This document shows positions 41,510 through 50,161 of a DNA stretch of 57,024 nt, in pieces (positions within the stretch are counted from its first letter, which is position 1; every line of letters starts with the position of its first letter). The stretch is from positions 1-57,024 of the forward strand of contig NZ_BBAJ01000007.1 in assembly GCF_001311195.1 (NCBI RefSeq). Direction: 5' to 3'. Both the position numbers and the translations under genes were made by a program. A model generated the notes under the pieces. That model was given only the letters and a program-made list of their open reading frames with translations. It ran no database searches and was not told where the DNA came from. The DNA comes from Lacticaseibacillus camelliae DSM 22697 = JCM 13995. GTDB lineage: Bacteria > Bacillota > Bacilli > Lactobacillales > Lactobacillaceae.

Positions 41510-42503
41510 CTAGGCCAAAATTTGGTCGATGGCCTGTTCTTCTTCTTCGCTGAAGTTCAGGTTGTTCAGGGCCTTGACGTTGTCATCCAACTGGCTGACC
41601 CTGCTGGCGCCGATGATGACACTGGCGACGGCCGGCTGCCGCAGATCCCAGGCCAGGGCCATTTCGGCGAGGCTCTGGCCGCGTTTTTCCGCGATGGAAT
41701 TCAGCGCCTTGATCTGGTCAAGCTTGCTTTCCACATCGGCCACGTGCAAGAACTTGCTGTCCTTGCGGGCGGCGCGGGAATCTTCCGGGATCCCGTGCAG
41801 GTACCGGCCAGTCAGCATTCCTTGTGCCAGTGGGCTGAAGACAACGGCGCCCGTGTGATCCTTGAGCAAGGTCGGGAACAGGTCTTTCTCTGGATCGCGC
41901 CCGAACATGTTGTAGCGGTCCTGGTGGATGATGTAAGGCGTCTTTAAATCCTTGAAAATCGCGGCAATTTTTTTCTGTGTTCTCGGCGTTATAATTCGAG
42001 ATGCCGACGTATAAAGCTTTACCACTTTTGACCAGTTGATCAAGGGCCAGCGCCGTTTCCTCCAGCGGGGTGTCCGGATCAAACCGGTGGGAGTAGAAGA
42101 TGTCAAAGTAGTCCAGGCCGGTGCGCCGCAGACTCTGGTCGCAGCTGGCGATAATGCTCTTGCGCGAGCCCCATTCCCCGTATGGGCCGGGCCACATGTA
42201 GTAGCCGGCCTTGGAGGTGATGACCAGCTCGTCACGGTAAGGCTGAAAGTCTGCTTTGAAAATCCGGCCAAAGTTGCTTTCGGCACTGCCGGCTTCCGGA
42301 CCGTAATTGTTGGCAATATCAAAGCAAGTGATGCCTAGGTCAAAGGCGTGCCGCAGCAAGTGGCGCTGATTTTCCAGCGGATCGACACTGCCAAAGTTGT
42401 GCCACAGGCCTAGTGATAGTGCAGACAGCTTCAAGCCGCTGTTGCCCACGCGGCGGTACTGCATATTATCATAGCGAGTCTTTGATGCCAAATAATTTTC
42501 CAT
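41510..42503 (-). CDS. Aldo/keto reductase, YghZ-like (frame break)
   Basis: ATG 42503 is eight bases after AAAGGAG. The four catalytic residues are visible: Asp and Tyr in FDIANNYGPEAG, Lys in LVITSKAGYYMWPGPYG, and His in YFDIFYSHRFDPDTP. The frame breaks at the T run 41968-41974 after NAENTEK; reading through gives about 331 residues and the C-terminal NADPH-binding part SVIIGASRVSQLDDNV. GPYGEWGSRKSI is typical of the AKR14 (L-glyceraldehyde 3-phosphate reductase-like) group. Confidence 0.92.
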
Positions 42504-42627
42504 GAGCATACTCCTTTAGTGATTTTGAGATAGCGCTTTCGCGTTTACCTTCTCAGACTATCACTTATCGGAACATGGGGGCAAAATTTTTCTCCGGTGC
42601 AAGTGGGAATTTGCCGAAAAGGGTTTT

Positions 42628-43473
42628 CTAGCGAAGCTGGTCGCGCTGAGTCGGTGTCTGGCCCCAGAGAAATGCCGCAACGGCGTGATTGACCACCGGG
42701 TTATTGATATGCAGCAGGCTGTGCTGGGCGTGCGAGCCAACCACTGCCTTTTCCGCATACGGGCCGTGATACTCGCGCAACACATACCGGAGGCTGCGCG
42801 CCGAGGCGACTGTGACCACGGTGTCTGATGCGGAGCCGTCGTTGACGTCACCGTAAATGTTCAACACCGAACCGGCCTGAAAGGTGCGGCGATGGTTTAA
42901 TAGCCGTTGATATTCCGGCCGAATTTGGCTGGGCTTGCCCAAGGCATTAAGCGTGACTTCGTGAGGGCGATCGTCCCAGTGCATGATGCCATTGTATGGG
43001 CCGGCAATCGCCACTAGGTGGTCAATGGTGACCGGCGACTTGGTCATGCCACAGGCGATCGCGGCATAGGCACCCATCGAATGGCCCACCAGATTCACAG
43101 AGGTGACCCCATAATCTCTGTGCAATGTCCGCATGACCTGGCGGAGCCACTGCGTGTATTTGGCTTCCCCGGCTATGTTGTTTTCGAATATCACGTTGAT
43201 GAGGGGGTTGCGCTGATCGTTCAACCGGCCGTGAGTTGTGACTTGGCCATCACGCGACACCGTGATCGTCATCACTTGGCGGCCGGCCCCTTGAGCCTCC
43301 AAATGGTCGATCATATTGCCCAGGGACTGGGCGGTGCCCCGGTAGCCGTGCACAAATAAGGTCGGCGTTGGGCTGACCTTAAACTGATTATTTAGTTGGG
43401 TGCCGCCGCATAAAGCAAGCAGCGAAATCAGGCAGACAGCAAGAAGACGTTTAATCGGTCGCATATTTTTCAT
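42628..43473 (-). CDS. DUF915 alpha/beta hydrolase, secreted or membrane-anchored
   Basis: ATG 43473 follows TTGGAGTACAG, within the end of the acyltransferase gene (23-base overlap). A hydrophobic N-terminus (RLLAVCLISLLALCGG) acts as signal or anchor; the Cys is not in a good lipobox. FVHGYRGTAQSLGNMI forms the oxyanion-hole region, VNLVGHSMGAYAAI contains the nucleophilic Ser, and the catalytic His is probably in VVGSHAQHSLLHINN. 281 residues. DUF915 proteins are common extracellular esterase-like enzymes of lactobacilli with unknown substrates. The overlap with a membrane acyltransferase suggests they act on the same surface compound. Confidence 0.88.
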   Translation of the reverse strand: MKNMRPIKRLLAVCLISLLALCGGTQLNNQFKVSPTPTLFVHGYRGTAQSLGNMIDHLEAQGAGRQVMTITVSRDGQVTTHGRLNDQRNPLINVIFENNIAGEAKYTQWLRQVMRTLHRDYGVTSVNLVGHSMGAYAAIACGMTKSPVTIDHLVAIAGPYNGIMHWDDRPHEVTLNALGKPSQIRPEYQRLLNHRRTFQAGSVLNIYGDVNDGSASDTVVTVASARSLRYVLREYHGPYAEKAVVGSHAQHSLLHINNPVVNHAVAAFLWGQTPTQRDQLR

Positions 43474-44437
43474 CTGTACTCCAATGCACCGTGACATATT
43501 GCCATAATCTTAGCATGCAATATGGCAATAAGACACCGGCAACCACCCATAAGACCAAATGCGGTGGGATGAATTTTTCCAGGCTGTAGCCGACTGCCTT
43601 ATGCAGATACATGATCGGTACGGTGGCGCGCCTAGTGCGACCAACCCGCGGCTCAGTGATATGTGACTGAGTGCTTGCGCTAAGACAAAGATGCCGAGTG
43701 CTAAGGCCGGCGGCACAAGTAGCGCGAGCAGTGGATCCGTCAGATGATGGGACTTCATGAACAGGAGGAAATTTAGCTGCCCGCTGGCCTGCAGCACGTA
43801 CAGCAGAACAAACAGGCCCAAGGCTGCAAGCCCCAGCCAGTGCCAGTGGATCAGTGGCCTTGCGTAATGGAAGAACCACCAACCGATAAACATGTAAGGC
43901 ATTGCCAGCAGGACTAAATCCAGGTTGCCAGGAAGGGGAAAGCCAAATATTGCCGTCGCATTGGGGTAGCTGGTCCCCAGGCCAAATAGCGCGAGCATGA
44001 TTCCCGCCTGGATGGCCACCGAGCTCACGTAACCTTTGATCAGTGAGAACAAAACTAAGCTGGCCAGATAAACCGTCATGAACCAAAAAGCCGAAAGGTA
44101 ACCATTGAGCAAGGTGCCACCGTAAAGTAGCCGTGCCACATAGCGCAGCGAGAAGGTGACGGTGTGCCGCTCGACAAAGAAGCTGACCGTGATCAGGGCG
44201 AATCCATAGGCGAAGTATTGCTTGAGTTGCGGCCAAATTTTAGTTTTCAAGTAGTGCGGCAGCGCCCGTCGCGTTAATGGTTTGACGAAAAAGCCGCCGA
44301 TCATAAAGAATAACGGCATGTGCCACCAGTAAATACTTTGGTAAAAAAGTCGTCCCTTTGGGCGCAAAATGGCCAATGACGACGGCGATAATGCCGAGAC
44401 CCTTCGCAATGTCGATCCATGCCAGTCGTTTATTCAC
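43451..44437 (-). CDS. Acyltransferase family 3 membrane protein (two frame breaks)
   Basis: GTG start at 44437 follows GAGGATCTG. The N-terminus RLAWIDIAKGLGIIAVVIGHF has the family D-x-AKG-x-x-I-x-x-V-x-x-H pattern, with the catalytic His, followed by YWWHMPLFFMIGGFF. Breaks at the A run near 44343-44348 and near 43625 are joined to give about 328 residues with some ten membrane helices. This matches OafA/WecH-like acyltransferases that O-acetylate surface sugars or wall polymers. It overlaps the DUF915 hydrolase gene, so the two form one transcription unit. Confidence 0.85.
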
Positions 44438-44526
44438 CAGATCCTCACTTTTCTTGCGGTAAACCGCGTTTAAATTTTTTCCGCGTGGTCCGTGTTTCCT
44501 CTCCACTATCGCAAAAAGGTGCGACC

Positions 44527-44556
44527 AGTTTATGACCAGCTGTGGCCAGTTGTGAA
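44527..44556 (-). promoter_or_regulatory. Promoter of the acyltransferase unit, with direct repeats in the spacer
   Basis: On the minus strand TTCACA (44556-44551), 18 bases, TAAACT (44532-44527). The spacer and -10 region carry three copies of a pentamer RCCAG (plus strand) at 10-11 base spacing between 44524 and 44549. Confidence 0.5.
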
Positions 44557-44688
44557 GATTTCTTGAGGCAAAGCGGAAAAGTTTTTGTCGGCCTCGGAAT
44601 TGCGACGCAGGCGGGCAAAATGAGCAAAGCGCTGAGTCCCCTTCGTGGTATCGTGAGGATAGATAATAACGAGAAAAGGGGAAACACA

Positions 44689-45138
44689 ATGGGCTATATC
44701 GAGGACTTGCGGCGCATCATCGGGCATCGCCGCGTGATCCTGAACGGCTGCTGCGCGGTGCTCGTCAATGAACAGGGTGCGCTGCTGATGCAGCAGCGCA
44801 ACGAGCCGGCACGCCGGTGGGGACTGCCCGGGGGACTGATGGAGTTAGGTGAATCGACCCGAGAGACAGTCGTCCGCGAGGTGGCCGAAGAAAGTGGGCT
44901 GCGTCTTGATCCGGCTCAGTTGACCCTTCTCAATGTGTATTCCGGTGAGGGCACGAGTGTTGCGGAAAACGGCGATCAGTTCGACATTGTGAACACGGCT
45001 TATTACGCGGAGCACGTTAACGATGGCGAGTCACTTCAGTACCGCTGGGTACCTTTTTCACAGCTGCCGGAAAATGTTCCGCAAACGCACCGGCACGCGA
45101 TTACGGACTACTTGGCCTTAAGGCATGCAAACAGTTGA
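44689..45138 (+). CDS. Nudix hydrolase
   Basis: ATG 44689 follows AAAGGGGAAAC. The long frame upstream is noncoding. The 149-residue protein contains a complete Nudix box, GGLMELGESTRETVVREVAEESGL near residues 50-73 (GX5EX7REUXEEXGU), preceded by RWGLP. These enzymes hydrolyse nucleoside diphosphates linked to another group; the substrate is not evident. The gene is divergent from the acyltransferase unit. Confidence 0.9.
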   Translation: MGYIEDLRRIIGHRRVILNGCCAVLVNEQGALLMQQRNEPARRWGLPGGLMELGESTRETVVREVAEESGLRLDPAQLTLLNVYSGEGTSVAENGDQFDIVNTAYYAEHVNDGESLQYRWVPFSQLPENVPQTHRHAITDYLALRHANS

Positions 45139-45176
45139 ACCGTGGGTGGGGGGTGACCAAACTACCAGCCGCCACG

Positions 45177-45231
45177 CAAAAAGCAGCGCCTCACATCAGG
45201 ATTTCGATGCGAGACGCTGCCTGGTTTTTTT
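45177..45231. terminator. Terminator between Nudix and Old Yellow Enzyme genes
   Basis: GCAGCGCCTC and GAGACGCTGC arms with an inner ATCAGGATTTCGAT hairpin; T runs on both sides make it bidirectional. Confidence 0.8.
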
Positions 45232-45234
45232 CGA

Positions 45235-46368
45235 TCACGAAGGGTGAGGCGTGGTGACGTGCATGTCGGCATGCATGTGATCAGTCAGGAAATGCCACAG
45301 CGCCGGCGTGATGCCAAGCTCGTCCAGATCGGCGACTGACATGGTGTAGCGAATGGCCTGCTCGTCGCCACTTGCCACCTTTTGCACCCAATGTGGTTCG
45401 CGTAGCATTTCGCGCCCGATCGCCACGAAGTCGATGCCTGCCGCCATGACCTTTTCGGCATCAGCAGGGGTCTCGACGCTGCCCACGGCGATCAGCGGCA
45501 GACGGCCTGCAACCTGCTTGCGAATTTTGGTGATCACGGGCTCGGTGTCGGCATGATCGTTCAGCGAGGTCTGAAAGGCGTGGCCTTGAGAAATGTGCAG
45601 GTAATCGAGCGGCTGTTCTGCCAGCGTATCGATGAATTTAAGCGTGTCCGCGAGGCGGATGCCCGGGGTCTCGATTTCCTCCGGCGAAATGCGATAGCCA
45701 ATTATAAATGGCTTGTCTGTGGTCGCCGCAACGACCTCGTGAACGCGTTTGATGATGGCCAAGGCGAAGCGCTCCCGATTGGTCAGACTGCCGCCCCACT
45801 GATCGGTGCGGCGGTTGCTGTGTGGGGAGAAGAATTGCTGGATGAGGTAGGTGTTGGCGCCGTGAAGCTCAACGCCGTCAAAGCCGGCCTGAATCGCACG
45901 GCGGGTGGCCTGCCCGAAGTCTTTGATCAGCACCTCGATTTCAGTTTCGGTCAACGCGCGTGGGGTTTCCGCGCCAGGGCGGAGTGCCGCGACCGCGCTT
46001 GCCGAAACTGGCTGCTCGCCGCGCAGGATTTTGCTGTTGGTCATCCGACCGGCGTGAAAAATCTGCAAGATGGCTTTTGTCCCGTTGAGCTTCATGGCAC
46101 TAGCCATTTTGGCCAAACCGGGGAGAAACCTATCTTCGGCTACCGAGAGCTCCCCTTCGAAGCCTTTGCCGCTGGCCGCCACGTTGGCGACCGGGGAGAT
46201 GAACATCCCAACACCACCACTGTGAAGCGAAAAGTAGCGCAGCTCGTCGGTAGTGACAGACCCTTCCTCAAACGCCGAGGTCTCGGTCATCGGCGGGATC
46301 ACAACGCGATTTTTGACGGTGATGCCGTTTTTGAATGTGTATGGCTGCAGAAATTGATAGTTGGTCAT
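45235..46368 (-). CDS. NADH:flavin oxidoreductase, Old Yellow Enzyme family
   Basis: ATG 46368 is chosen behind GAAGGAAACTC; the longer frame runs into the promoter region. 377 residues, intact. FMN- and substrate-binding signatures of the family include VVIPPMTE near the N-terminus, AIQAGFDGVELHGANTYLIQ with the His/Asn pair, FFSPHSNRRTDQWGGSLTNR, and DFVAIGREMLREPHW near the C-terminus. Such enzymes reduce activated double bonds or quinones. Expression is likely under a repressor, since a perfect palindrome covers the expected transcription start. Confidence 0.94.
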   Translation of the reverse strand: MTNYQFLQPYTFKNGITVKNRVVIPPMTETSAFEEGSVTTDELRYFSLHSGGVGMFISPVANVAASGKGFEGELSVAEDRFLPGLAKMASAMKLNGTKAILQIFHAGRMTNSKILRGEQPVSASAVAALRPGAETPRALTETEIEVLIKDFGQATRRAIQAGFDGVELHGANTYLIQQFFSPHSNRRTDQWGGSLTNRERFALAIIKRVHEVVAATTDKPFIIGYRISPEEIETPGIRLADTLKFIDTLAEQPLDYLHISQGHAFQTSLNDHADTEPVITKIRKQVAGRLPLIAVGSVETPADAEKVMAAGIDFVAIGREMLREPHWVQKVASGDEQAIRYTMSVADLDELGITPALWHFLTDHMHADMHVTTPHPS

Positions 46369-46397
46369 GATTCGAGTTTCCTTCTTTCCGGGCACTG

Positions 46398-46431
46398 TGA
46401 TTTGGTTTGAAACCAAATCAAGTTAAGTATA
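46398..46431 (-). promoter_or_regulatory. -10 box and palindromic operator of the Old Yellow Enzyme gene
   Basis: A perfect inverted repeat with 11-base arms TGATTTGGTTT and AAACCAAATCA (46398-46420) around one G lies immediately downstream of a minus-strand TATACT (46431-46426), covering the likely transcription start. This is the usual placement for TetR or MarR type repressor binding. The -35 is not clear. Confidence 0.7.
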
Positions 46432-46506
46432 GCGCTAAGCTGATGCGGCGCCGGTTTTTGACTGGCTGACGCAAGGAAAATCAAGGGCCAAACCAAACTA
46501 AATGAT

Positions 46507-46547
46507 AAGCCCGCAATCAGCCATTGGTGCTGGAATTGCGGGCTTTT
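46507..46547. terminator. Hairpin terminator downstream of the lipoprotein gene
   Basis: AAGCCCGCAAT and ATTGCGGGCTT are perfect 11-base arms. The plus strand has TTTT after it, the minus strand only a weak T tract. Confidence 0.65.
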
Positions 46548-46598
46548 GATTAGCATCCAGAACTGCATCGTGCCGTGAAAAAGGAAGGGACCAGTGGT

Positions 46599-47045
46599 CT
46601 AGCCGCGGAAAATGGCTTTTTGGTACTTCTCGAACCAGCCGCTAGCCAGACTTCGCTCAGCGGCAAAAACCAGCCGGCGACTCGGGTCCGCCTTGACTGA
46701 CCAATTCGCTTTGGCGAAGCGCTCGCGGACCGCGTTGGCACCAGCCGTGCTTTTGGTCACGATAATGTACATCTTGGTGCCGTGGTCATTGGTAAATGAC
46801 ACTGCGCTAACAATATCGGCACCATATTGGCGCTTCAAGTCCGTCATCGCGGACCCGCTGATTTCCTGCTTGTTGGCAACGGGCAACCCACGATTTTCGA
46901 CGTCTCGCAGGTGGCTGACTCCGGACCGATACGTGCACTCGCTCTGCGCAGGGCTTTGACTGCTTGGCTGGCCGATGCCACAGGCGGTTAGCAACGTCAG
47001 CGGAATCAGTGCAAGAAGGATTGCTTTGGAAAAGTTTGCGTTCAT
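46599..47045 (-). CDS. Lipoprotein of unknown function
   Basis: ATG 47045 follows CAGGAGTGAG. The N-terminus MNANFSKAILLALIPLTLLTAC is a lipoprotein signal peptide with lipobox LTAC (Cys near residue 22), so the 148-residue protein should be anchored on the outer face of the membrane. The mature part is soluble, with two further Cys absent except one near residue 37 (QSECTYRSG). No domain is recognised. Neighbours do not suggest a role. Confidence 0.75.
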   Translation of the reverse strand: MNANFSKAILLALIPLTLLTACGIGQPSSQSPAQSECTYRSGVSHLRDVENRGLPVANKQEISGSAMTDLKRQYGADIVSAVSFTNDHGTKMYIIVTKSTAGANAVRERFAKANWSVKADPSRRLVFAAERSLASGWFEKYQKAIFRG

Positions 47046-47114
47046 TTTTCTCACTCCTGTTCGGTGACTCCCATCAACGCAAAAAGTGGGGACTGGGCGC
47101 ATCAGGCGCGAGTC

Positions 47115-47504
47115 TTATCTTCCTTTTAACACCCCAAAAAGGACAATATAACCGGCAAAATCGCCGATCCGCTTGCGGTCGGTGACCGGGGTGCCAAGTT
47201 GCGACAGCCACTCGGCGTCGTAATGGGTTGCGGTGTAGCGATTCAGAATTTTCAGGCTTGATATGAAGGCATTGTGGCGTCTGGTGCGCCCTGCATCGAC
47301 TGCCGCACGCTCCTGCGTGTTTTGGTCGTTCCATCTCACGCGGATCGGGACATAATCCAAGGCGGCGTCGATTATATCCTGCCACAGTTCCTTAAAATCC
47401 CCGTCGTTCTGCGCTTGTTCGTAGGGAATCTGGTTATAAATTGCCAGCGCCTGGTCCAGTGACAGGGCGTCTGGCCGCTTTAAGTAGTTGTCCAAGTTAA
47501 ACAT
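47115..47504 (-). CDS. Hypothetical protein of 129 residues
   Basis: ATG 47504 is six bases after TAGGAGGGG. The sequence (MFNLDNYLKRPDALSLDQAL) is soluble and helical, with a pattern of Trp and Tyr (FKELWQDIIDAALDYVPIRVRW) and an Arg-rich middle. No family is recognised. A TATGAT on the minus strand at 47532-47527 may be its -10 box. It is 70 bases upstream of the lipoprotein gene in the same direction. Confidence 0.7.
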   Translation of the reverse strand: MFNLDNYLKRPDALSLDQALAIYNQIPYEQAQNDGDFKELWQDIIDAALDYVPIRVRWNDQNTQERAAVDAGRTRRHNAFISSLKILNRYTATHYDAEWLSQLGTPVTDRKRIGDFAGYIVLFGVLKGR

Positions 47505-47669
47505 TCTAACCCCTCCTAATGATTTCATCATACCCGTTTGCCCCAGGGGATGGCTTGCTTTTGCGGCAATTATTTTGGCCATCGCAGCGACACTGAGCAG
47601 GTGATACACGGCTTCGGGACGATCTAGTTTACCTTCGCCTGTTGGGGATGAAAACTTGGAACGGTTTTG

Positions 47670-47675
47670 TATAAT
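47670..47675 (+). promoter_or_regulatory. -10 box of yaaA
   Basis: Perfect TATAAT, 49 bases before the yaaA start. The -35 is not clear. Confidence 0.5.
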
Positions 47676-47723
47676 ACAAGCAGTGCGTTAACTCTAATTA
47701 GTTTACGAAAAGAGGCCAAGACC

Positions 47724-48487
47724 ATGCAACTCATCATCGCGCCGGCAAAGAAGATGCAAGTGGATCATGACAGTTTTGCCCCGACGACCTGGCCGCAATA
47801 CTTGGCTGAGGCCCAGGTGCTGCTGAACGCGTTGCGCCGGTTGTCCTATGATGAGGTAAAAGCGGTTTGGCGGTGCAGCGAGCAGCTTGCCAAGCCGAAC
47901 TACGCGTGGCTGCATCACATGGCTCTGCAAAAAGAAGTCAGCCCGGCGGTGATGAGCTATGTCGGCATTCAGTACCAAAGCATGGCGCCTGGGCTGTTAA
48001 CTGAAGCTGGGCTGACCTATCTGAGCGCTCACCTGCGGATCCTCTCCGGTTTTTACGGGGTGCTGCGGCCGTTTGACGCGGTCGTGCCATACCGCCTCGA
48101 GCTCGGCAGTCGCCTCCCGGTTGGTCGGGCCAAGAACCTTTACGACTTCTGGGGTGATCGCCTTTATCGCGCATTAGACTGGACCGGGCCGGTTGTGAAC
48201 CTAGCGTCTAACGAATACGCCAAGGCAGTCACCCCGTATCTGCAGCCGACTGATCGGTTTGTGACCGTGGTTTTCGGCACGCTCAAGGACGGGAAAATCA
48301 AAACGCGGGCCACGTATGCCAAACAGGCCCGAGGCGCGATGGTGCGCTTTGCTGCCGAACATCAACTCACCACGCCGGCAGGCTGAAGGCCTTTGACGAC
48401 CCGCGTTACCGGTATGCAGCCACTTATTCCACACGCGACCGGCTCGTCTTTTTGAGCACTGAAAAGACGCGTCGCAAAGGCGGGTGA
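47724..48487 (+). CDS. yaaA: Peroxide stress protein YaaA/UPF0246 (frame break near the end)
   Basis: ATG 47724, with AGAGG upstream. Starts MQLIIAPAKKMQ, and contains LSGFYGVLRPFDAVVPYRLELG and NLYDFWGDRLYRAL, the conserved blocks of the UPF0246 family; in E. coli YaaA lowers free iron and binds DNA during peroxide stress. The frame breaks near 48378, just before LKAFDDPRYRYAATYSTRDRLVFL; reading through gives the end at 48487 and about 254 residues, the family length. Confidence 0.92.
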
Positions 48488-48550
48488 GCTGACTGGCAGG
48501 GTTAGGGCACTTCAGCCGGCTGTACGAGTCCTTTTGGGGTGCACAATGAA

Positions 48551-49163
48551 TTACTGCGCCTGCGGATCGTTCTTCGTCTGATTGGATGGCGCGGTCGGTG
48601 ACTTTTTGGTTTTACGGTGCGGCAGCTGGTTGCCCACGGCTTTAGGAATGCCCGTCACCAGGTGGGCGACAGTCTGGGCGCGCGCCTGCCGCAGCGCGTG
48701 CCTGCTTGCCTTCACCATCTTTTTTTTCCGCGTGACGCGAGGCCAATAGTTGCCGGCTGGCCTCGATGGTGTCCTCGTCAGCGTATTCGGCGCGCACAAA
48801 ACTGTTTGGCGCGACCTTGGCGTTGGCCTTGGGCGTCGTGTCAAGAACCACATTGGCGCGCCGGCCCGCGTACTTTTCCGCCGGGGTGACTTGGATCAGT
48901 GAGTACTGCAGGTGGTAAAAGTGCATGACGCGCTCGGCCTCCGCCAGCGGCAGATCGATTAACCCAGGCATTTTAAAATCTTTCTTGTGTTTATCCAGGT
49001 GCGCATCGATCACCTTGGCGCCTTCATCCACGACGCTCGGGGCGACTTTGCCGATCGCGTCCGCCACCGCGCCGGCACCGGTCAGCAGTTTATCGGCAAC
49101 ATTGAAGGTTTTGCCGGCCAGCTTTTTGAGCCCACCGGTGGTGCTGCGTTTCGAATTGGCCAA
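48551..49163 (-). CDS. PASTA-like domain protein (frame break)
   Basis: TTG start at 49163 follows AAAGGGGGAAAC. The first 60 residues are helical. Residues about 65-130 (MPGLIDLPLAEAERVMHFYHLQ, then TTPKANAKVAPNSFVRAEYAD) resemble one PASTA repeat, the module of penicillin-binding proteins and Ser/Thr kinases that senses wall fragments. No signal peptide or transmembrane helix is visible, so the protein appears cytosolic, which is unusual for PASTA. The frame breaks at the T run 48719-48726; one frame ends at 48642, the other, which looks more natural, at 48551 with a Lys/Gln/Pro-rich tail. The end is therefore uncertain. Confidence 0.7.
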
Positions 49164-49236
49164 TGACGTTTCCCCCTTTGTAGAAAGCCGTTACTGACTT
49201 AAATATACCAGGTTCACGTGAACGGCGGCCACTGCG

Positions 49237-49988
49237 TTAGCCATTACTTTTGGGCGATTGTTTGGAATGGGCACTGACCATCCGCTTGACCAGTTTGCCC
49301 AGCCCGTAGTCGTTGACAATTTTGCCTGGTGGTGGTGCCCGTCTGTCACAATTTTGACGACAATCGCCGCGCCTTCTTCAACTGTGTGGATGAACGGATT
49401 CGTCATGTGGTGGTTAAGGTCTGTCGAGACGCCGCCGGGCATGATGCCAAAGATGTCGACGGGGATGTGCTGGCGCTTAAAGCTCTGGCCGAACATTTCG
49501 ATCATTTTGTCGAGCGCTGATTTGCTGGTGACATAACTGAACGGGTGCCAGAAGCCGCTCGGATTAACGGGAATGGTCATGTTCGCGATGCGGCCGTGAT
49601 TCTTGCGCAGAATCGGGGTGAAGGCCTTGATCATCTCAAACGACCCGATGACGTTGACGGTCAGCGTCTCCCTGAGGTCATCGGTCTTGACCGTCAGCGG
49701 TTCCGCGGCCATGTCGCCGGCGATCCCCGCGTTGTTGATCAGCAAGTTGAGATCGGGATGGCGTTCGGCCACGTCAGCCGCCGCGGCGTGCACCGTGTTC
49801 AAGTCATCGAGGTCAATCTTGAGCCACTCGGCTTGGATGCCCTGCTTTTCCAATTCATGGACTGCGGCCAGTCCGCGCTGCTCGTTGCGTGCCCCCAGCA
49901 GAATGGACCACCCTTGCGCACCAAGCTGTTTGGCGACTTCAAACCCGATGCCCTTATTGGCCCCGGTGATTAAAACTTTATTTGTCAT
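49237..49988 (-). CDS. Short-chain dehydrogenase/reductase (frame break near the end)
   Basis: ATG 49988 follows TGGAGGTC; the open frame upstream is not used. The NAD(P)-binding motif is TGANKGIG near residue 8, NNAG follows near residue 86, and the catalytic Tyr-Lys is in SYVTSKSALDKM. The frame breaks near 49312; in the other frame the protein ends GLGKLVKRMVSAH...SNG at 49237, about 250 residues. The printed frame instead continues to 49191 with an unrelated tail. Classical SDR, substrate unknown. Confidence 0.9.
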
Positions 49989-50161
49989 GCAAGTGACCTC
50001 CAGTCTGTACTTCGCTTTCCATTGTAGCATTTACACCGGTCGGCCTGATGGTGTTGGCCAATCACCTGCATTGCCTATTGGCGAGTCCACTTGTATGATA
50101 AGTGGACAGCAGATACAGTTTCGAACCAGGATCAGCACACAGAAATTGTGAGGGGAAAGCA

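Noticed and set aside
44542-44688. N-terminal extension of the Nudix protein
   Set aside because: The extension contains the promoter region and precedes the only good Shine-Dalgarno; Nudix homology begins after ATG 44689.
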